Below the pieces are notes generated by a model, which made no database searches, was not told the DNA's origin, and worked only from the letters and a program-made list of their open reading frames with translations. Both the position numbers and the translations under genes were made by a program. Shown here one piece after another: positions 5,201 to 7,635 of a stretch of 7,635 nt of DNA. Numbering within the stretch: position 1 is the first letter of the stretch; every line of letters starts with the position of its first letter. The DNA is taken from contig SLIE01000079.1 in assembly GCA_007135795.1 (NCBI GenBank), positions 1 through 7,635 on the forward strand. The letters run 5' to 3'. The stretch comes from Desulfobacterales bacterium (lineage in GTDB: Bacteria; Desulfobacterota; Desulfobacteria; Desulfobacterales; Desulfosalsimonadaceae).

Positions 5201-6937
5201 ATGACAGCTACAAAATGGCCGACCAGTTATTGGCCCGAAGGCGTTGCCCCGGACGTAAGTGATTATGAAAAGCCTATTTTTAATTTTATAGATGACTCCG
5301 CCCGTGATTATCCTGATCATGTCTACACGATTTTCAATGACGCAACGCGAACTTTTTCACAAGTAAAAGACACAGCCGATAGAGTCGCCAATTTTCTGGT
5401 TTCCAAAGGGATTAAAAAAGGGGACAGGGTAGCAATTTTTCTTCCCAACCTCCCCCACTACCCGGCTATTTTTTTCGGCATCCTTAAGGCCGGCGGCGTA
5501 TGCGTGACATGCAATCCCATGTACACCGCATCAGAGCTCAATTACCAGTTGAAAGACGCGGGGGCCAAGGCTGCATTCTGCATGGATCATCCCCAATTCT
5601 ATCCCACTACGCAGGAAGCCGTTAAAAACACGAACGTCGAAACCGTTGTGTATTGCAATGTAAAGTCATACCTGCCAAAGTTAAAGGGTTTCCTGGGTTC
5701 TCTTCTCGGCAAGATTCCGAAAGCCGAAAGCCATGACCCGAATCACACCAGTTTCGATGAGCTTGTTGCCTCTTCCGAGCCCAAGGCGCCTTCCATCAAA
5801 ATCGATCCGAAGGAAGATCTTGCGCTGATTATTTACACCGGCGGCACAACCGGACGTCCCAAAGGGGCAGCGCTTTGCCACACCAATTTTACATCGAACG
5901 TGGCAGCCCTGGACGAATGGGGCCGGCTGGTACATGAAAAAAGCGGAAAACCCGAGAAGATGCGAAAAGGCGGGTTTCACACCTATCTTGGCGTGCTTCC
6001 CTGGTATCACAGCTTTGGCTTGACCGTCTGCATGCTTTCGGCCTGTGCCGGTGGGAGCAAAATGGTTTGTATTCCGGACCCTCGTGCGGGCGATCCCCCA
6101 TTTACAGAAGTTTTGAAAGCGGTACAAAAATACAAAACCACGATCATGCCGGCTGTACCGACTATTTTCGTAGCGTTTACCAACCACCGCGACATCGATA
6201 ACTACGACCTGACCTCACTGATGGGATGCTTCTCTGGTGGCGCCCCTCTCCCACCGGAAGTCTGCAAGCAGTTTGAGGCCAAAACCGGGGCGGTTATATT
6301 CGAAGGGTATGGATTGAGTGAAACATCACCGGTTGCGAGTTCCAACCCCACAAGCACCACCACCCGTAAAATCGGAAGCATCGGTTTTCCGGTACCCGGT
6401 ACCGATATTAAAATAGTCGATCTCGACACCGGGCAAACATCGCTTCCCCAAGGGGAAGATGGTGAAATAGCCATATCCGGACCCCAGGTAATGAAAGGGT
6501 ACTGGAACCGCACCGAGGAAAATCAAGCCGTATTCCGGGAGATTGAGGGCAGGAGATATTTCCTGACCGGAGACATTGGCCATGTGGATGAAGACGGATA
6601 CATCATTATCACGGATCGTAAAAAAGACATGATCCTGGTCGGTGGTTTCAATGTCTACCCGCGTGAAGTGGAAGATGTTCTTTTCACACACCCGAAAGTC
6701 GAACTGGCTGCCGTTGTCGGTATACCCGATGGAAAAGGCGGTGAAACCGTCAAGGCATATGTTCAGCTGAAACCCGGACAGACGGCCACCGAAACGGAGA
6801 TACAGGAATTCTGCAAGGAGCACATGGCCGGTTACAAACGGCCAAGAAGTGTAGAATTCAGAGATTCCATACCGGTTTCACCGGTAGGCAAAATATTGCG
6901 ACGCGTACTGAGAGACGAAGAATTGCAGAAAAAATAG
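5201..6937 (+). CDS. Long-chain fatty-acid--CoA ligase (FadD-like, AMP-forming)
   Basis: A 578-aa member of the ANL adenylate-forming superfamily. It activates a carboxylic acid to an acyl-adenylate with ATP and then to the CoA thioester. The motifs are complete and in order: P-loop YTGGTTGRPKG (212-222), the A5 motif YGLSETSP (370-377), TGD (456-458), the hinge DRKKDMI (472-478), GGFNVYPREVE (481-491) and the catalytic lysine K564 in PVGKILRR. Overall length and character fit FadD-like long-chain ligases, but the acyl substrate (fatty, aryl or alkyl) cannot be read from sequence. The start is supported by AAGGAG (5187-5192), eight bases upstream. The protein is soluble or peripherally membrane-bound; no signal peptide is visible. 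The gene appears monocistronic: a long structured leader precedes it and a strong terminator follows 33 bp after the stop. Confidence 0.93.
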   Translation: MTATKWPTSYWPEGVAPDVSDYEKPIFNFIDDSARDYPDHVYTIFNDATRTFSQVKDTADRVANFLVSKGIKKGDRVAIFLPNLPHYPAIFFGILKAGGVCVTCNPMYTASELNYQLKDAGAKAAFCMDHPQFYPTTQEAVKNTNVETVVYCNVKSYLPKLKGFLGSLLGKIPKAESHDPNHTSFDELVASSEPKAPSIKIDPKEDLALIIYTGGTTGRPKGAALCHTNFTSNVAALDEWGRLVHEKSGKPEKMRKGGFHTYLGVLPWYHSFGLTVCMLSACAGGSKMVCIPDPRAGDPPFTEVLKAVQKYKTTIMPAVPTIFVAFTNHRDIDNYDLTSLMGCFSGGAPLPPEVCKQFEAKTGAVIFEGYGLSETSPVASSNPTSTTTRKIGSIGFPVPGTDIKIVDLDTGQTSLPQGEDGEIAISGPQVMKGYWNRTEENQAVFREIEGRRYFLTGDIGHVDEDGYIIITDRKKDMILVGGFNVYPREVEDVLFTHPKVELAAVVGIPDGKGGETVKAYVQLKPGQTATETEIQEFCKEHMAGYKRPRSVEFRDSIPVSPVGKILRRVLRDEELQKK

Positions 6938-6954
6938 AAATCCTGTTGACTCAG

Positions 6955-7029
6955 ATGCGGTCATGCGCTTTAATTAAAAGGCACGGTGGATTTACCGCCG
7001 TGCCTTTTAATTATCGGAACTGACCGCAT
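6955..7029. repeat. Outer inverted repeat enclosing the terminator
   Basis: ATGCGGTCA (6955-6963) and TGACCGCAT (7021-7029) are perfect 9-bp inverted arms placed symmetrically, seven bases outside each end of the inner terminator stem. T's continue to 7033 after the right arm. The whole 75-bp unit could fold as one long interrupted hairpin. No flanking target-site duplication is visible, so a miniature mobile element is possible but unsupported. Confidence 0.7.
6971..7013. terminator. Strong bidirectional intrinsic terminator between convergent genes
   Basis: TAATTAAAAGGCACGG (6971-6986) pairs perfectly over 16 bp with its complement at 6998-7013, plus three more inner pairs (one G-U) around an ATTTA loop. 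The stem has a GC-rich upper half and an A/T-rich base with TTTT on the exit side of either strand. It therefore terminates both the acyl-CoA ligase transcript (plus) and the mpl transcript (minus). Confidence 0.92.
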
Positions 7030-7042
7030 TTTTCGTTTCAAT

Positions 7043-7059
7043 CATCTTGATAAAAGATG
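7043..7059. repeat. Small hairpin and a 10-bp direct repeat downstream of mpl
   Basis: CATCTT (7043-7048) and AAGATG (7054-7059) form a 6-bp stem around GATAA. The overlapping ATCATCTTGA at 7041-7050 recurs at 7105-7114. No T-run follows on the minus strand, so it is a poor terminator for mpl. The function is unknown and chance is possible in this AT-rich stretch. Confidence 0.35.
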
Positions 7060-7151
7060 CAAATTCCATGATTTCAGGCAACTTTGAAGCACGGCAGAAA
7101 ATCGATCATCTTGAAAATAGCTAAATCTGTTTTTTTTAATTCCTGATTGTT

Positions 7152-7635
7152 TCAAAGCGCTTCCAGCAGCCGTTCATGGATATTGTCGAACCCGCCATTG
7201 GACATGATCAGCACAATATCGTTTGCACACACCCTGTCCATCACAAAAGAAATAATGGCCTCTGTATCTGGAAAATAATGCGCATCCATACCCCTCTCCG
7301 TCAGATCCGATACCAGCTTTTGAGATGAAAAGCGATGGTCCGCGGAAATTTTTTCAAGAAGTGGCGGCATTCGCACGCATACCGTGTCCGCCCCTTTGAA
7401 GCTTTCAGGGTAAACATCCTGAAATATGTTGCGCATGCTGGTGTTGGTTCTTGGCTCGAACACGGCAAACAATCGTGACTCCGGGTAAAACGCCTTTACT
7501 GCGGCCACGGTTTTTTTAACAGCTGTTGGATGATGGGCAAAATCATCGATCACCGTCACCCCGTTTTTCACACCACGGATCTCCTGGCGTCGCCTCACCC
7601 CTTCGAATGTTTCAAGTCCCTTTGCAATCACTTCG
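7152..7635 (-). CDS. mpl: UDP-N-acetylmuramate:L-Ala-gamma-D-Glu-meso-DAP ligase (Mpl), C-terminal part; runs off the right edge
   Basis: The last 160 codons and stop are in the window; the frame is open at the right edge, and the true start lies beyond it. Mpl attaches the recycled murein tripeptide L-Ala-gamma-D-Glu-meso-DAP to UDP-MurNAc in the cytoplasm, returning it to peptidoglycan synthesis. The fragment covers the Mur ligase C-terminal domain. It has FEGVRRRQEIRG near its beginning, the signature IDDFAHHPTAV shared by Mpl and related Mur ligases, then FEPRTNTSMRNIFQ, which is characteristic of Mpl, and NGGFDNIHERLL at the end. MurC is the main alternative but does not usually carry the EPRTNTS segment. 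The gene is convergent with the acyl-CoA ligase gene and shares its bidirectional terminator. A meso-DAP-containing, Gram-negative type wall is implied. Confidence 0.9.
   Translation of the reverse strand, partial: EVIAKGLETFEGVRRRQEIRGVKNGVTVIDDFAHHPTAVKKTVAAVKAFYPESRLFAVFEPRTNTSMRNIFQDVYPESFKGADTVCVRMPPLLEKISADHRFSSQKLVSDLTERGMDAHYFPDTEAIISFVMDRVCANDIVLIMSNGGFDNIHERLLEAL

Noticed and set aside
1..7635. CRISPR array, tRNA, insertion sequence, toxin-antitoxin or defence system
   Set aside because: No regularly spaced repeats, cloverleaf, transposase or defence-type domain was found; all large frames are explained by the seven genes listed.

Overview
The window looks like ordinary chromosome from a Gram-negative, probably anaerobic, bacterium of the Desulfobacterota (sulfate-reducer type). 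That placement is inferred from protein character and moderate GC; no marker gene in the window proves it. Gram-negative character is supported by a lipoprotein M48 peptidase and by Mpl, a peptidoglycan-recycling ligase. There are seven genes. Two run off the edges: glnD on the left and mpl on the right.

Layout. Positions 1-950 (minus) hold the N-terminal 316 codons of a GlnD-type PII uridylyltransferase, with an AT-rich promoter region behind it (951-1196). Positions 1197-2843 (minus) hold a 548-aa protein that I do not recognise; its weak internal similarities suggest the GalT/HIT fold. A 280-bp divergent intergenic region (2844-3123) follows. It holds overlapping promoter candidates, two perfect hairpins (one resembling a REP element), and a possible pairing that would mask the ribosome binding site. 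A plus-strand cluster then encodes an M48 lipoprotein metallopeptidase (3124-3939), a CrcB/Fluc fluoride channel (3994-4371) and a DUF190 PII-like protein (4388-4768). CrcB and DUF190 are 16 bp apart and clearly form one unit.

A 432-bp non-coding stretch (4769-5200) separates this cluster from a FadD-like acyl-CoA ligase (5201-6937). It is the most information-rich non-coding region here. It has a near-consensus extended -10 promoter far upstream of the start codon, a second promoter candidate, a large stem-loop and a hairpin followed by seven T's. Together these look like a structured leader with an attenuator, or a small RNA gene. Between the ligase and the convergent mpl gene lies a 16-bp perfect, bidirectional terminator nested inside a second 9-bp inverted repeat.

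How the genes work together: CrcB and DUF190 plausibly share a fluoride or small-ligand role. GlnD (nitrogen signalling), the acyl-CoA ligase (fatty-acid activation) and Mpl (murein recycling) are independent housekeeping functions. I found no CRISPR array, tRNA, rRNA, transposase, phage gene or defence system. The most novel items are the 548-aa orphan protein and the structured leader of the acyl-CoA ligase.
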